In this document: piece by piece, positions 18,373 to 28,142 of the stretch
How the letters are laid out: each line of letters begins with the position of its first letter
Position numbering within the stretch: position 1 is the stretch's first letter
Assembly: GCF_001021025.1 (NCBI RefSeq)
Contig: NZ_CP011541.1
Coordinates: 1,116,001-1,180,000, forward strand
From: Corynebacterium epidermidicanis
GTDB lineage: Bacteria > Actinomycetota > Actinomycetes > Mycobacteriales > Mycobacteriaceae
Length of the DNA stretch: 64,000 nt
Direction: 5' to 3'
Program-made: the position numbers and the translations under genes
Notes under the pieces: generated by a model
Told to the model about the DNA's origin: nothing
The model's input: only the letters and a program-made list of their open reading frames with translations
Databases searched by the model: none

Positions 18373-19735
18373 TTAGGCCTCCGGCGTCAGGTTGAGTCGT
18401 CTGATGAGGCTAGTGATCGACATGTCGGGCACCTGCTCCAGCAGCACAAACTTGTAGTCGTGGTCGAGTTTGCGCAGCGGCCCTGACGAAAACGCATGCG
18501 CAAGCCCGTGGGCGACGCACCACAGGTGCAGCGAGTTTTCGTAAAGAGTCCACGAGGTGCGCGGCCCGCCACCTTTCTCGATCGCGGCCCGCACGCGCTC
18601 CAGCAAAAAGTCGAACGACGGACCAATATCAAAATCCTCCGAGCTCTTCTCAAACGTGCGTGGCACGATCGAACCGCTCGCAATTGTGGTGAGAACATTG
18701 AAGCCTGCCGGATCATTCAGCGCGGTGCAAACGAAGGCGACGCCCGTCGCCTTGCCCATGCTTATCGACGAGCTATGCTCCGGAAGCAGCGCCTGAAAAG
18801 ATGCAACGGAGACATGCATCTCTTTATCCAGATAGCTTTCTAATTGCCGCTCGAACGGCACAGAGCGCGCCACCACAGAGCGCGCCAACTCTAGACTGAG
18901 CCCCGCACGGCGTGTAGCGCTTTCGAGTTGTAGCTGCTCGACGCCTCGATCGGCCACATCTTCGATAGCAGCCCTAAAGAGTGCTCTGCGCATCTGTTCA
19001 GGGGTTTCTCGTGGCATGGTTGAGGCTCTCGGAATTCCAGCGGTCGGCGAAGCCGCAGAGCTAAGAGTCGGGAGAATAGTCGGGGTTATATTGGTGCGTA
19101 AGCTGTCGCCAATACCGACCATCACATGCTCGATGAGCCCGAAGAGCAGTTGTTCTTGGGCGGTATGGTTGAGGAATCGCAAAACCCCTTGAGAAGTTAG
19201 GCAACCAAAACCGTGGATAGCCGCGAAAATGAAAATTGCTCGGGTCCGCATCAAGTTGAGATCGTGGGGCCACCGAGGCGAATGATCTCCTCGCGTACCG
19301 CGGTGACGATTGTCTTGACGAACGGGTGCACATCGAGGCGCCGAGGTCATCGTCGAAAGATTGTAGCTTGCCCCTATATACGTGCAAACAACCAAAGGCA
19401 GTGAAGGTGTCACTCTCTACCTGAGAAAACCTGAAGTATCTGCGGGCAATCGCGACGATCTGATCGGTGAATCCAGCGTCGGCGGGCAGTTGCTGCACAT
19501 AGTTGTCTATATGGAGCTCGAACCGGCGTGCGGTGCGCTCCGCCACGCACTGTAGAAACTCGCGATCACTTGCGAAAAGGTCGGCAACGTCGTCCGGATG
19601 AGCGTCGAGTTCGTCAGCGATACTCGCCAAGCACAAGGTGTGCACTTGAGAGATGCTCACTTTTTCGATGCCAGCAAGAATCAGCTTCTCGCGGAGTAGC
19701 GCAAGATCGCGGTTTTCGACAGGCTTAAAGCTCAC
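18373..19735 (-). pseudogene. Tandem TetR-type regulator, frameshifted
   Basis: One ancestral gene is now in three frames. The first part (19735 to about 19340) starts MSFKPVENRDLALLREKL and continues to FGCLHVYRG and SFDDDLGA. Coding then moves to a second frame (HPFVKTIVTAVREEIIRLGG, about 19340-19265) and to a third (HDLNLMRTRAIFIFAAIHGFG on to LNLTPEA). The combined product would be about 450 residues. It has two TetR-like units; the second begins PEQMRRALFRAAIEDVADRG. Two frameshifts make function unlikely. It is paralogous to the broken gene at 20941-22258. Sequencing errors at the two sites are the alternative. Confidence 0.7.
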
Positions 19736-20512
19736 TTACAAACTCTTACTATCGGCTCATCTAAAGACCTTAAAGCAGATCTAATTGTATTCAGCGCTTA
19801 GCCCCTCGTTCTACGTTAGTGGACCCGCGGGGCGAAAGTGAACGAAAGGGCAAAAGAGTGAAAAATTTGGGTTAACTGCTGGTTAATGTATATTTTCACA
19901 AACCCTGTTTTAGGTCCGGAGTTAGCGATACAGTGCAAGTATGCGGAAACCAAAGAGGTGCCGCAGAAGTTACGTAACTTGCCTTTTCAAACTCGGAACA
20001 GATGGGAGAGTGGATGGTAGAAGATGAAGCAAAGCGACTTTTCGCCAGCGTAACTTTTCTAACGCGAGCACAGCCATAATCCAATCCTTCGACACGCGCA
20101 AGAGATGCGTGAAGGTGGAGCTAGAAGAAGGAACGCACATGCGAAACCAGTCTCGCGAGCGACTGCCTCAACGATGACCTTGCATGCGGCACCTCAATTC
20201 CCTTAAGGAATGCGCGGACGCTGCCCCGATAGCTACCGAGGGGTCAGACGACACTTCCGCACCGACGCCGACGAAGTTGCAGACTACGGTCACCTAGGCC
20301 AATTGTGCCAGCAGCAACGCGAAGCGAAAAAGGAATTGCCAGCACCTCGCCGTGTGAGCCCGCTTAGCAAAAGCGGATAGCCACGACGGGGTGTTGCGCG
20401 ATTTTGGAAAGTGTAGCTGTTTCCGCCGATATGCTGCGGATTTGTATCTCCACCAAAGTGCGTTTACTATTGCCTAGTCGCTGCACATCCCTGGTGTGCG
20501 TATTACGGACAT
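19736..20512. other. 777-bp intergenic stretch, no convincing gene
   Basis: No supported gene lies here. The first part is AT-rich (GGTTAATGTATATTTTCAC near 19880). A 56-codon plus frame at 20210-20380 (MRGRCPDSYRG to PLSKSG) is GC-rich, but its AAGGA touches the ATG and it matches no known family. A small CCGCTT/AAGCGG hairpin occurs at its end. The last 100 bases before tRNA-Glu copy 2 should hold its promoter. The stretch may be eroded sequence between two paralogous regulator pseudogenes. Confidence 0.5.
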
Positions 20513-20585
20513 GCCCCGTTCGTCTAGCGGCCTAGGACGTCGCCCTCTCACGGCGGTAACACGGGTTCAAATCCCGTACGGGGTA
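20513..20585 (+). tRNA. tRNA-Glu (CTC), copy 2
   Basis: Identical in all 73 bases to copy 1 at 15145-15217. Identity extends one base upstream (T) and one downstream (C), then the flanks are unrelated. Confidence 0.96.
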
Positions 20586-20591
20586 CTAATT

Positions 20592-20629
20592 ACCTCGAGT
20601 CATCGATCATTCGCTGGCTCGAGGTTTTT
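20592..20629 (+). terminator. Terminator after tRNA-Glu copy 2
   Basis: ACCTCGAG (20592-20599) pairs with CTCGAGGT (20618-20625), followed by a T-run to 20629. It is unrelated in sequence to the terminator after copy 1. Confidence 0.8.
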
Positions 20630-20655
20630 GTTGTTGTGGCGTTCTAGGGGATAAA

Positions 20656-20900
20656 TAAAGAAAAGTGTTTCTGATTCGTGGTTTCCGCGACGTCGTGGTC
20701 CTCAAACCGGCAGTTATTGTTGACCGGGAGCTAAGGGGCGCTCGATGTCGTCCCTTCGGTGTAGTCAGACTACCGCCGTGGAATTTTATTCATCAAAAAC
20801 GGCCTCCCCACGTAGTCAGACTACGCCGAAGCGACGACATAGCACTTGCGCAGCAAACCCGCACGGCCGGCAAGAAGCCACCCGGACACACTTTTCTTTA
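20656..20900. mobile_element. MITE-like 245-bp inverted-repeat element
   Basis: A 16-bp terminal repeat, TAAAGAAAAGTGTTTC (20656-20671), has its inverted partner at 20885-20900 (15 of 16 match). Inside is a second long inverted repeat: the left arm at 20745-20781 (ATGTCGTC, CTTCGG, GTAGTCAGACTAC) and the right arm at 20808-20840 are largely complementary around a 26-base loop. No transposase gene is present and no target duplication is evident. It would fold into one large cruciform or RNA hairpin. A non-autonomous mobile element or a structured RNA are the two readings. Confidence 0.45.
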
Positions 20901-20940
20901 GTCAACTTCCGTGTTTGGCAGCCACGGAGCTGCACACCTG

Positions 20941-22258
20941 CTAGGTCGTACTACCCCGGAGGTGCCCACTAGCACTTTTGAAGCCCTCCCGACCCGGCAA
21001 AACCGGGCACGGCACCGGTAAAACCGGGCACGGCACCGGTAAAACCGGGCACGGCACCGGCAAAACCGGGAACTTCTCCAGACGCGGCGAAAGCCACTTC
21101 GCGCCACGAACGATCGGCACCATCTCGTCCATCGGGGCTGGCAGCTTCAAGTCCAAGCGGTGGAAGATGCTCGTCGTCGAGCAGTTGAGTACCGGATCGA
21201 TGAGGTCGTGCTTGAGGTCGAGGGGTAGGCAGTGGAGGGGCCGTTGGCCAGCAGCGTTGCTAGGCCGTGGGTGATGCTCCAGAGGTTCAGGCAAGTTTCG
21301 TAGAGAGTCCAGGAGGAGCGGGGGCCGCCACCAGCCTCGATGCTCATCCGAGTGATGTTGACGTGGGTTTCAAAAGCTTGTCCCATGTCGTGGTTTTCCG
21401 GGCTCTTGTCAAACGTGTTCGGCACTATCGAGCCGTTGACCATGGCGGTGTGGATATCGAAACCATCCGGGTCGCTCATCGCCATTTCGACAGCGCCTCG
21501 AAATAGCGCCTCGGCCATTTCCTCCCTGGTTTTGCGTGGATACAGCCTTGCTGGCGGCACTGATTCTTTGAGCTCACCCACGAACCGGTGTGGCATGGTG
21601 CTAAACGAACGTCCCCCCGGCATGATGAGCTCGACACCGGTGAGGATATGCGAGGTGAGGCAGCTAAATACCTGCTTCTTACCCGTCTTATGCAGGTATC
21701 GAGTCACACCAAAGGTGTTGAGATGAGCGCTGCCGTGGATACCGGAATACAGGGAAAGGGCAGCGACCGCCCACAACCAGGCGTCGCGTGGGGCGTCGAT
21801 ACGGCGCATTTCGGCGCGGGAGTTGTCAAGCTGATACCGGAACACCGGGCCGATGCGCATGCTGGTGAGGTCGGCCTCGAAGTCTTCGGCGAAGTCTAGT
21901 GTTTCGATCATGGCACTGAGCGCGGCGAAGTGCTCCCGGCTCGTGGTTGCGAAACAGTGGTAGGCGCGGGCGAATGCCCAGACCCGGTCGGCGAAGGACG
22001 GGCGTCGTCAAGCGAAGCTAGCTGGTCGGCGACGTGGTCGAACAGCTGCTCTGTCATGCGGTTGCCGAGCTCGGTGCGGAAGGATTCGTCGGTGGGGAAG
22101 ACGCGCTGGATCTCGGCGAGGGGAAGCTCAAGCTGGTGGGAGATCTGGGACAACGTCACCTGTCGGCCGTTGATCTGACTTGCGAGAACCGTGCCGTTGG
22201 CGAGGAGGCGTTCACGGAAGAAGGCGTCTGCACGGCGTTTCTCGGGCAAGCTATTCAC
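20941..22258 (-). pseudogene. Second tandem TetR-type regulator, frameshifted
   Basis: Paralogue of the gene at 18373-19735: both carry GGGPR(T/S)SWTLYE and GSIVP(R/N)TF(E/D)KS. The N-terminal part starts at 22258 (MNSLPEKRRADAFFRERLL, HTH around TLSQISHQLELPLAEIQRVF). Coding shifts frame near 21995, in DDARPS to DRVWAFARAYHC, continues to ITHGLATLLANGP, and shifts again near 21240 into LPLDLKHDLIDPVLN. The open frame then runs through a 21-bp tandem repeat to a stop at 20941. Compared with its paralogue the second unit lacks about 70 residues containing the second HTH. Two frameshifts indicate decay. Confidence 0.68.
20995..21070. repeat. 21-bp tandem repeat, 3.6 copies
   Basis: Three full 21-bp units starting CGGCAAAACC or CGGTAAAACC at 20995, 21016 and 21037 and a partial fourth to 21070. 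Units differ only at one C/T position. In the minus frame of the decayed regulator each unit adds seven residues (PVLPVPC), so copy number changes keep frame. Confidence 0.85.
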
Positions 22259-22297
22259 CCGGCAAGCAGAACGCGAATTGAATCGAATTAGGGTGAC

Positions 22298-23017
22298 CTA
22301 GGAAGGTGTGGTGAGGAAACTCTCTAACTGAGGCAGCCCCACGGCGGCAGTGGTGCGCCAAGAATAACTTGCAAATCGCGTGAGATTCGTCTCCTGGGGT
22401 GAAATTTCAATCATCGCCGGCGCAAGCAGCGGGAGGGTGGCCGCCGGTTGCACGATTCCAGAAGTGCCTACCACCAGCAGCGCATCGCAAGAACTGATGA
22501 GGTCTTCGGCGCGCTGCCAGGCATCAGTGGGGAGCATTTCGCCGAACCACACTACGCCGGGCCGGATGAGGTTGCCACAGAGCGGGCAGGCAGGTGGTGT
22601 CGCTCGCTCAGCTGGGGATTCTGGCAACTCCACGCCACGGAAGGGCCGTGCGCAGATGGTACAGCGGAAGGAAAAGAGGCTGCCATGCAGGTGAACTACC
22701 TCAACGGAGCCACCTCGTTCATGCAGGTTGTCGATGTTTTGCGTGACAATAGGGATGGGTGCGAGCGCGCGATGCCCGGCATTTGGCTGAGCTTCGGCGG
22801 CCAGGCGAGCCCGCCACAGGTACCAGGCCCACATGGGATCCGGGTCGCGTGCCCAGGCATCAATGCTGGCCATGGCTTGCGGATCGACGTTCTCCCAGAG
22901 TCCCGTCGTGGCATCGCGGTAGGTATCCAATCCGGATTCCGCGCTCATGCCGGCGCCCGTGAATGCGACTACGCGACGGGCGTCGGCAAGCAGGCTCGTT
23001 ACTTCCTCCGGAACCAT
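22298..23017 (-). CDS. NAD-dependent protein deacylase (sirtuin)
   Basis: A 239-residue Sir2-family enzyme that removes acyl groups from lysines with NAD+. The NAD motif GAGMSAESG is at residues 21-29, YRD at 33-35, TQNID at 92-96 and the catalytic His in HLHGS (His111). A zinc site is formed by CTIC and CPLC. Tyr66 and Arg69 form the YxxR pair typical of class III enzymes that accept succinyl or malonyl groups. ATG 23017 lies two bases after the ltbR stop, so the two genes are probably cotranscribed. A longer frame to 23065 would overlap ltbR and is not preferred. Confidence 0.9.
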   Translation of the reverse strand: MVPEEVTSLLADARRVVAFTGAGMSAESGLDTYRDATTGLWENVDPQAMASIDAWARDPDPMWAWYLWRARLAAEAQPNAGHRALAPIPIVTQNIDNLHERGGSVEVVHLHGSLFSFRCTICARPFRGVELPESPAERATPPACPLCGNLIRPGVVWFGEMLPTDAWQRAEDLISSCDALLVVGTSGIVQPAATLPLLAPAMIEISPQETNLTRFASYSWRTTAAVGLPQLESFLTTPS

Positions 23018-23019
23018 GG

Positions 23020-23745
23020 CTACAGCCTCAGTTGGGTGGCGGCAGCTACCAGGAGCGGGCCCCATTCCTCGCCGGCAGTGCGGGGGAAACGAGCGTCCGG
23101 CCCCGAGACGGACAGTGCTGCCACCACGACGCCCGCTTGGTTAAAAACAGGGACGGAAACGGACGCTAAGCCTGCTTCGCGCTCGGAGAAGGAGGCAGCC
23201 CATCCTTGACTGCGGACCTTGTCTAGATCTTCGGCGGCAAAGTGCTCGTCGGCGTTCAAGCGCTTGCGGGTCTCGGCAGGGGAAAACGCGGCGAAAACCC
23301 GGGCAGCGGAGCCGGCGCTCAAAGAAAGTCGCGTGCCGACGGGCACGGTGTTTTGCAAGCCCGAAGCGGGAGAGACCGCTGCGACACAGATGCGGGACGT
23401 GCCAGCGATCCGGTAGAGCTGCATGGATTCGCCAATCTGCTCCATGAGGTCTTCCATGATCGGGGTCGCTGCCTTAATCAGGGCGTCGCCCTGCGAAGCG
23501 GTGAGGGCAGCGAGCCCTGGGCCGATGAGCCAACGGCCGTCCTCGTCGCGGGAGAGGAAGTCGTGCATCTCTAAAGCGCTGGCTAGTCGGTGGGTGGTGG
23601 CTCTGGGTAGGCCGGTGTCCTCGCATAGCTGGGCGAGGGTGCGGGGGCTTCCGGCGACCGCTTGGAGGATAAGCACTGAGCGGTCTAGAACCTTGATGCC
23701 ACTAATGGGTGCGGACTCTGACTCGGTTATGCTAACGTGTTCCAT
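23020..23745 (-). CDS. ltbR: IclR-family regulator of leucine/tryptophan genes
   Basis: A 241-residue IclR-type regulator: N-terminal winged HTH (about residues 17-75, RTLAQLCEDTGLPRATTHR) and C-terminal effector-binding domain (ending SVSVPVFNQAGVVVAALSVSG). It is divergent from leuCD across 95 bases. In C. glutamicum the gene at this place, LtbR, represses leuB and leuCD, and the same role is likely here. The start MEHVSITESES is next to the shared promoter region. Confidence 0.88.
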   Translation of the reverse strand: MEHVSITESESAPISGIKVLDRSVLILQAVAGSPRTLAQLCEDTGLPRATTHRLASALEMHDFLSRDEDGRWLIGPGLAALTASQGDALIKAATPIMEDLMEQIGESMQLYRIAGTSRICVAAVSPASGLQNTVPVGTRLSLSAGSAARVFAAFSPAETRKRLNADEHFAAEDLDKVRSQGWAASFSEREAGLASVSVPVFNQAGVVVAALSVSGPDARFPRTAGEEWGPLLVAAATQLRL

Positions 23746-23760
23746 ACAGTGATATTAACA

Positions 23761-23775
23761 TCTCAAAATATGGGA
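23761..23775. promoter_or_regulatory. Candidate operator between ltbR and leuC
   Basis: TCTCA and TGGGA, inverted halves matching at 4 of 5 bases around AAATA, lie in the 95-bp divergent gap. This is the natural place for an IclR-type repressor site. The LtbR consensus was not available for comparison. Confidence 0.3.
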
Positions 23776-23840
23776 CGCAATCGCTGTGGGTCGAGAAAGA
23801 ACCCAGAAATAATCACCAACCGCAACACTAGGAGGTCACT

Positions 23841-25271
23841 GTGGCAGATCCCAACGCAACCGGGTTGACGCTTGCAGAAAAAGTTTGGCGCGACCATGTG
23901 GTCACCCGTGGTGAAAACGGCGCACCAGACCTAATCTATATCGACCTCCACCTGCTCCACGAAGTGACCTCACCACAAGCGTTCGAGGGACTGCGCCTAG
24001 CTGGACGACGGGTGCGACGCCCAGACCTCACCATCGCCACCGAAGACCACAACGTGCCCACCACCGGGGTGAGCACCGGAGCGATCGAAGAAATCACCGA
24101 TCCGATCTCCCGAACACAGGTAGCCACGCTGCGCAGCAACGCCGAAGAATTTGGCATCCGGCTGCACCCAATGGGCGACATTGAACAAGGTATCGTCCAT
24201 GTCGTCGGCCCGCAATTGGGACTCACCCAACCCGGCATGACGGTGGTCTGTGGAGATTCGCACACCTCCACCCACGGCGCTTTCGGTGCCATCGCCTTCG
24301 GTATCGGCACCTCCGAGGTAGAACACGTCCTGGCCACCCAAACCCTGTCCCTGCAGCCTTTCAAAACCATGGCCGTCAACGTCAGCGGGGAACTGCAGCC
24401 AGGGGTAAGTGCCAAAGACCTCATCTTGGCCATCATCGCCAAGATCGGCACCGGCGGCGGACAAGGCCACATCATCGAATACCGCGGGTCAGCGATCGAA
24501 AAGCTCAGCATGGAAGAGCGGATGACCATCTGCAACATGTCCATCGAAGCCGGTGCGCGCGCCGGGATGATCGCCCCTGACGAAATCACCTTCGCCTACC
24601 TGAAGGGCCGCCCGCATGCCCCACAAGGCGAACAATGGGAGCAAGCAGTGGCCTACTGGCGCACCTTGCGCAGCGACGACACCGCGACTTTCGATACGGT
24701 CGTCGACATCGACGGCAGCGCACTAGCGCCCTTCGTGACCTGGGGCACCAACCCCGGACAAGGTCTCCCGCTGACCGCCAACGTGCCCAACCCGGAAGAC
24801 ATCGCCGGGGACAGCGAACGAGCAGCCGCGGAAAAGGCCATCGAATACATGGGGCTGCACCCAGGCCAGCCCCTGCGGGAAATCGCCATCGACACGGTCT
24901 TCGTCGGATCCTGCACGAACGGCCGGATCGAAGACCTGCGTACCGCAGCCAAGGTGGTCTCCGGGCGCCACATCGCGCCGGGCACCCGCATGCTGGTCGT
25001 TCCTGGCTCGGCGCGTGTTCGGCAACAAGCGATCGAGGAAGGCTTGGACAAGATCTTTACCGAGTTCGGCGCGGAATTCCGTGCACCAGGCTGCTCCATG
25101 TGCCTAGGAATGAACCCCGACCAGCTCGCCCCTGGGGAACGTTCAGCATCCACTTCCAACCGCAACTTTGAGGGCCGCCAAGGTCCCGGCGGGCGCACCC
25201 ACTTGGTATCGCCTGCGGTCGCGGCTGTAACCGCGGTGGCTGGGCATTTGGCCAGCCCGGCCGACATCTAA
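23841..25271 (+). CDS. leuC: 3-isopropylmalate dehydratase large subunit
   Basis: An aconitase-family [4Fe-4S] enzyme subunit that, with LeuD, isomerises 2-isopropylmalate to 3-isopropylmalate. It is 476 residues. The cluster cysteines are in [15 protein letters not shown] and in [38 protein letters not shown] is the family signature. The start is GTG with a TAGGAGG ribosome site at 23829-23835. leuD follows after 34 bases, so both form one operon under LtbR control. Confidence 0.97.
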   Translation: MADPNATGLTLAEKVWRDHVVTRGENGAPDLIYIDLHLLHEVTSPQAFEGLRLAGRRVRRPDLTIATEDHNVPTTGVSTGAIEEITDPISRTQVATLRSNAEEFGIRLHPMGDIEQGIVHVVGPQLGLTQPGMTVVCGDSHTSTHGAFGAIAFGIGTSEVEHVLATQTLSLQPFKTMAVNVSGELQPGVSAKDLILAIIAKIGTGGGQGHIIEYRGSAIEKLSMEERMTICNMSIEAGARAGMIAPDEITFAYLKGRPHAPQGEQWEQAVAYWRTLRSDDTATFDTVVDIDGSALAPFVTWGTNPGQGLPLTANVPNPEDIAGDSERAAAEKAIEYMGLHPGQPLREIAIDTVFVGSCTNGRIEDLRTAAKVVSGRHIAPGTRMLVVPGSARVRQQAIEEGLDKIFTEFGAEFRAPGCSMCLGMNPDQLAPGERSASTSNRNFEGRQGPGGRTHLVSPAVAAVTAVAGHLASPADI

Positions 25272-25305
25272 GCCCCGGACACATTCAAGCCCAAAGGAGC
25301 ACACC

Positions 25306-25893
25306 ATGGAAAAGTTCATCACTCACCGCGGCGTTGGCGTACCATTGCCGGTCTCCAACGTTGATACCGACCAGATTATCCCGGCGGTCTACCTCAAGCG
25401 GGTCACCCGAACGGGCTTCGACGACGCCCTGTTCGCCTCATGGCGCAAAGACCCAGCGTTTGTCCTCAATCAGCCGGAGTACACCCAGGGCAGCATTTTG
25501 GTAGCCGGCGCAGATTTCGGCACTGGTTCCTCCCGCGAGCACGCCGTCTGGGCGCTGCACGACTATGGATTCCGGGTCGTAGTATCTTCACGATTCGCCG
25601 ACATCTTCCGCGGAAACGCCGGCAAGGCCGGGTTACTCGCGGCGCAGGTTTCCCCCGAGGACGCGGATCTGTTGTTCAAACTCATGGAAGCCGAACCCGG
25701 ACTCGAACTCACCGTCGACCTCGAGCACAAACGCATCACGGCCGGAGGGCACACCGTCAGCTTCGACATTGACGACTACACCCGGTGGCGACTCATGGAA
25801 GGCCTCGACGACATCGGGCTGACCCTCCGGTCAGAGGAAGAGATCAAGTCGTACGAACAGGCCCGCCCCGGCTTCAAACCCGCCACCTGCTAG
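25306..25893 (+). CDS. leuD: 3-isopropylmalate dehydratase small subunit
   Basis: A 195-residue swivelling-domain partner of LeuC. Motifs: [16 protein letters not shown] near the N-terminus and [14 protein letters not shown], the substrate loop with the catalytic serine region. AAAGGAG before ATG 25306 gives a good ribosome site. It converges on mutT1, with 13 bases between stops. Confidence 0.97.
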   Translation: MEKFITHRGVGVPLPVSNVDTDQIIPAVYLKRVTRTGFDDALFASWRKDPAFVLNQPEYTQGSILVAGADFGTGSSREHAVWALHDYGFRVVVSSRFADIFRGNAGKAGLLAAQVSPEDADLLFKLMEAEPGLELTVDLEHKRITAGGHTVSFDIDDYTRWRLMEGLDDIGLTLRSEEEIKSYEQARPGFKPATC

Positions 25894-25906
25894 TGAGCGC
25901 TCCTGG

Positions 25907-26917
25907 CTACTTGACCGGCAGTGGGCTTTCCAGGTAGTCCGCCCCGGTCAAGTCACCGTTATTGAAGCTCAGCACCCAGGTGGATGCCTTCTTGGCCGGG
26001 AAGTCAGTCAGCGGCAGTCGCCCCTTCGCTGACATCGCCGCCACCATATCCGGGATGATGGTGCCCTGGGCCACGACCACATGGATTCCGCCCATCCGGG
26101 TGAGCTCCTCGAATCGTCGTTGCGCCTCAGCTTGCTTGGTCAGCCACGCATCGTCGCCGAACAATGGGTCGACGGTGATGTCAATGCCCAGTTCGTCGGC
26201 AAGCGGAACGGCAGTCTGCTGGCAGCGGTCAGGGAGCGCGGAGTAGACGGAGGTGGGTTTGAACGGCAGGAGCATCGGCACCAGCATTTCTGCTTGTCGA
26301 CGCCCCTTCTTTTCCAACGGGCGCAGATTATCGTCACCGATCCAAGTGCGCCGGTCAAAAGCTTTGGCGTGCCGAACGTACAGGATGCGGGTATCGGCAG
26401 GCAAGCTGAATCGCTTTTCCGCCTTGGCCAGTACCTGACGGTCTACCTCATAGGACAGCAGCTCAGAAGCTTCCCGGATCGGCAACCAGCGGATCTCATC
26501 GACTTCAGCATTCGGGGTGAACTCGCCACCGAGCACCTCGCCGGTCCAGTAGTACACCACTTTGGTCCGGTCCATCACCGGGTACGTGACCTTGCCGAGC
26601 AACTTGCCAAGCCGCACCTCAAAGCCGGTTTCTTCCAGGATTTCGCGGGCAGCGGTGGTGGGGAGTGATTCTCCGGGATCAACTTTGCCTTTGGCCAGCG
26701 ACCAGTCGTCGTAATGCGGGCGGTGGATGACGGCGATTTCAATCGAGGCCGGATCGGAGAGATCCCCGCGCCACAGCACCGCGCCGGCGGCCAGGGTGGC
26801 GCGCTTGAATTCCTTTGCTGGAGACGCGGAAATCGTCTGGAAGCGCCCGGTCACGGCGAGATTGTTGGAAGCATCCTTGTCTACTTCGTGAGCCGATTTT
26901 GCAGATTTGTTGGCCAT
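25907..26917 (-). CDS. mutT1: MutT1-like Nudix hydrolase with C-terminal histidine-phosphatase domain
   Basis: A two-domain protein of 336 residues. The N-terminal Nudix domain has the full box GKVDPGESLPTTAAREILEE (followed by TGF). The C-terminal domain is of the phosphoglycerate mutase/histidine phosphatase family, with VRHAKAFDR carrying the catalytic RH. Mycobacterial MutT1 of this architecture removes 8-oxo-GTP and dGTP and diadenosine polyphosphates, so nucleotide sanitation is likely. ATG 26917 (MANKSAKS) is used; GTG 26923 and ATG 26929 upstream are alternatives close to the GAAGGA ribosome site. It is divergent from gpsA. Confidence 0.85.
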   Translation of the reverse strand: MANKSAKSAHEVDKDASNNLAVTGRFQTISASPAKEFKRATLAAGAVLWRGDLSDPASIEIAVIHRPHYDDWSLAKGKVDPGESLPTTAAREILEETGFEVRLGKLLGKVTYPVMDRTKVVYYWTGEVLGGEFTPNAEVDEIRWLPIREASELLSYEVDRQVLAKAEKRFSLPADTRILYVRHAKAFDRRTWIGDDNLRPLEKKGRRQAEMLVPMLLPFKPTSVYSALPDRCQQTAVPLADELGIDITVDPLFGDDAWLTKQAEAQRRFEELTRMGGIHVVVAQGTIIPDMVAAMSAKGRLPLTDFPAKKASTWVLSFNNGDLTGADYLESPLPVK

Positions 26918-26967
26918 CGTCACATCCATCCTTCTTCCACGACACTGCTGTGCCCATACACACCTAC

Positions 26968-26980
26968 TATCGTAACGATA
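26968..26980. promoter_or_regulatory. 13-bp palindrome between mutT1 and gpsA
   Basis: TATCG and CGATA halves around TAA lie about 50 bases upstream of mutT1. They could be an operator or part of the mutT1 promoter. No known consensus was matched. Confidence 0.25.
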
Positions 26981-27120
26981 AGCTAGCGAGGCACAGTGCG
27001 CGTTCAACGGGCCGGGCAGCAACCCGCTGTTCGTCATTCGGAAATCCGTAGCTAAAGTGTCAACATACAGTGCAGCAGGCTGATCCACATCTTTTCAACA
27101 ACAGCAGGGGAGCAATTGCC

Positions 27121-28119
27121 GTGGTAAATGTCGCAGTGATGGGAGCTGGCTCCTGGGGAACGACGATGGCGAAAGTTTTTGCCGAGGCAGGCAACACGGT
27201 GCGGCTCTGGGCGCGTCGAGAAGCCCAAGCTCAAGTCATCGAATCCACCAGGCGCAACGCGGACTACCTGCCTGACATCGAATTGCCCCCGGCCATTTCT
27301 GCAACCTCCGACCCGCAGCACGCCCTGGACAATGCGAGCATCGTCGTCCTGGCCGTGCCCAGCCAGACCGTGCGCACCAACTTGGAGGCCTGGCGGGAAT
27401 ACCTGCCGAGTGACGCGACCTTCGTGTCCCTAGCCAAAGGCGTGGAGCGCGACACCCGAATGCGGATGAGCCAGGTGATCGCCGAAGCTGCGGATGTGCC
27501 ACCCGAGCGCATCGCGGTGCTTTCCGGGCCCAACCTGGCTCGCGAGATCGCCGAATCCCAACCTGCTGCCACGGTGATCGCTTGCCCGGATGAAAACCGC
27601 GCCAAGCTTGTCCAGGCGGCGGCGTCCGCGCCCTATTTCCGTCCCTACACCAACAGTGATGTGGTGGGCTGTGAAATCGGGGGCACCTGTAAAAACGTCA
27701 TTGCTCTGGCATGTGGCATGGCCGCCGGGCGAGGCTTGGGGGAAAACACCATCGCCACGTTGATCACCCGCGGGCTCGCTGAGATCACCCGCCTGGGAGT
27801 AGAACTCGGAGCCGAACCACGGACTTTCGCAGGCCTCGCCGGGCTTGGTGACCTCGTAGCGACCTGTTCTTCGCCACTGTCGCGCAACCGCACCTTCGGG
27901 GCGCGGCTCGGCGAAGGGAAAACTCTTGCCGAAGCCAGCGCAGCCACCAACGGTCAGATAGCCGAAGGAGTCGTCGCTTCGCGGGTGGTGTTCGAACTCG
28001 CCAATGCCCACGGGGTGGATATGCCCATCACGCAGGCGGTCTTCGCGGTGTGCCACGAAGACATGGACGTCAACGAAATGATCTTGGCGCTCATGGGGCG
28101 TTCTAAGAAAGCGGAGTAG
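27121..28119 (+). CDS. gpsA: Glycerol-3-phosphate dehydrogenase [NAD(P)+]
   Basis: The cytosolic enzyme makes sn-glycerol-3-phosphate for phospholipids. The 332-residue product has the Rossmann motif [10 protein letters not shown] at the N-terminus and [11 protein letters not shown]. The catalytic lysine lies in [21 protein letters not shown] and substrate residues are in [13 protein letters not shown]. The GTG at 27121 with GGGGAG nine bases upstream is chosen; the open frame reaches back to 27070, but that part matches no GpsA N-terminus. ddl follows within 23 bases. Confidence 0.95.
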   Translation: MVNVAVMGAGSWGTTMAKVFAEAGNTVRLWARREAQAQVIESTRRNADYLPDIELPPAISATSDPQHALDNASIVVLAVPSQTVRTNLEAWREYLPSDATFVSLAKGVERDTRMRMSQVIAEAADVPPERIAVLSGPNLAREIAESQPAATVIACPDENRAKLVQAAASAPYFRPYTNSDVVGCEIGGTCKNVIALACGMAAGRGLGENTIATLITRGLAEITRLGVELGAEPRTFAGLAGLGDLVATCSSPLSRNRTFGARLGEGKTLAEASAATNGQIAEGVVASRVVFELANAHGVDMPITQAVFAVCHEDMDVNEMILALMGRSKKAE

Positions 28120-28142
28120 CAGCTCGGGGTAAAGTGTGCCTC

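Noticed and set aside
20210..20380. 56-aa plus-strand gene
   Set aside because: The ribosome site touches the ATG, the product matches no family, and the frame lies in a stretch with no other coding signal. It is mentioned only in the intergenic note.
20995..21070. Possible CRISPR array
   Set aside because: The 21-bp units are directly adjacent with no spacers, and there are no cas genes in the window.
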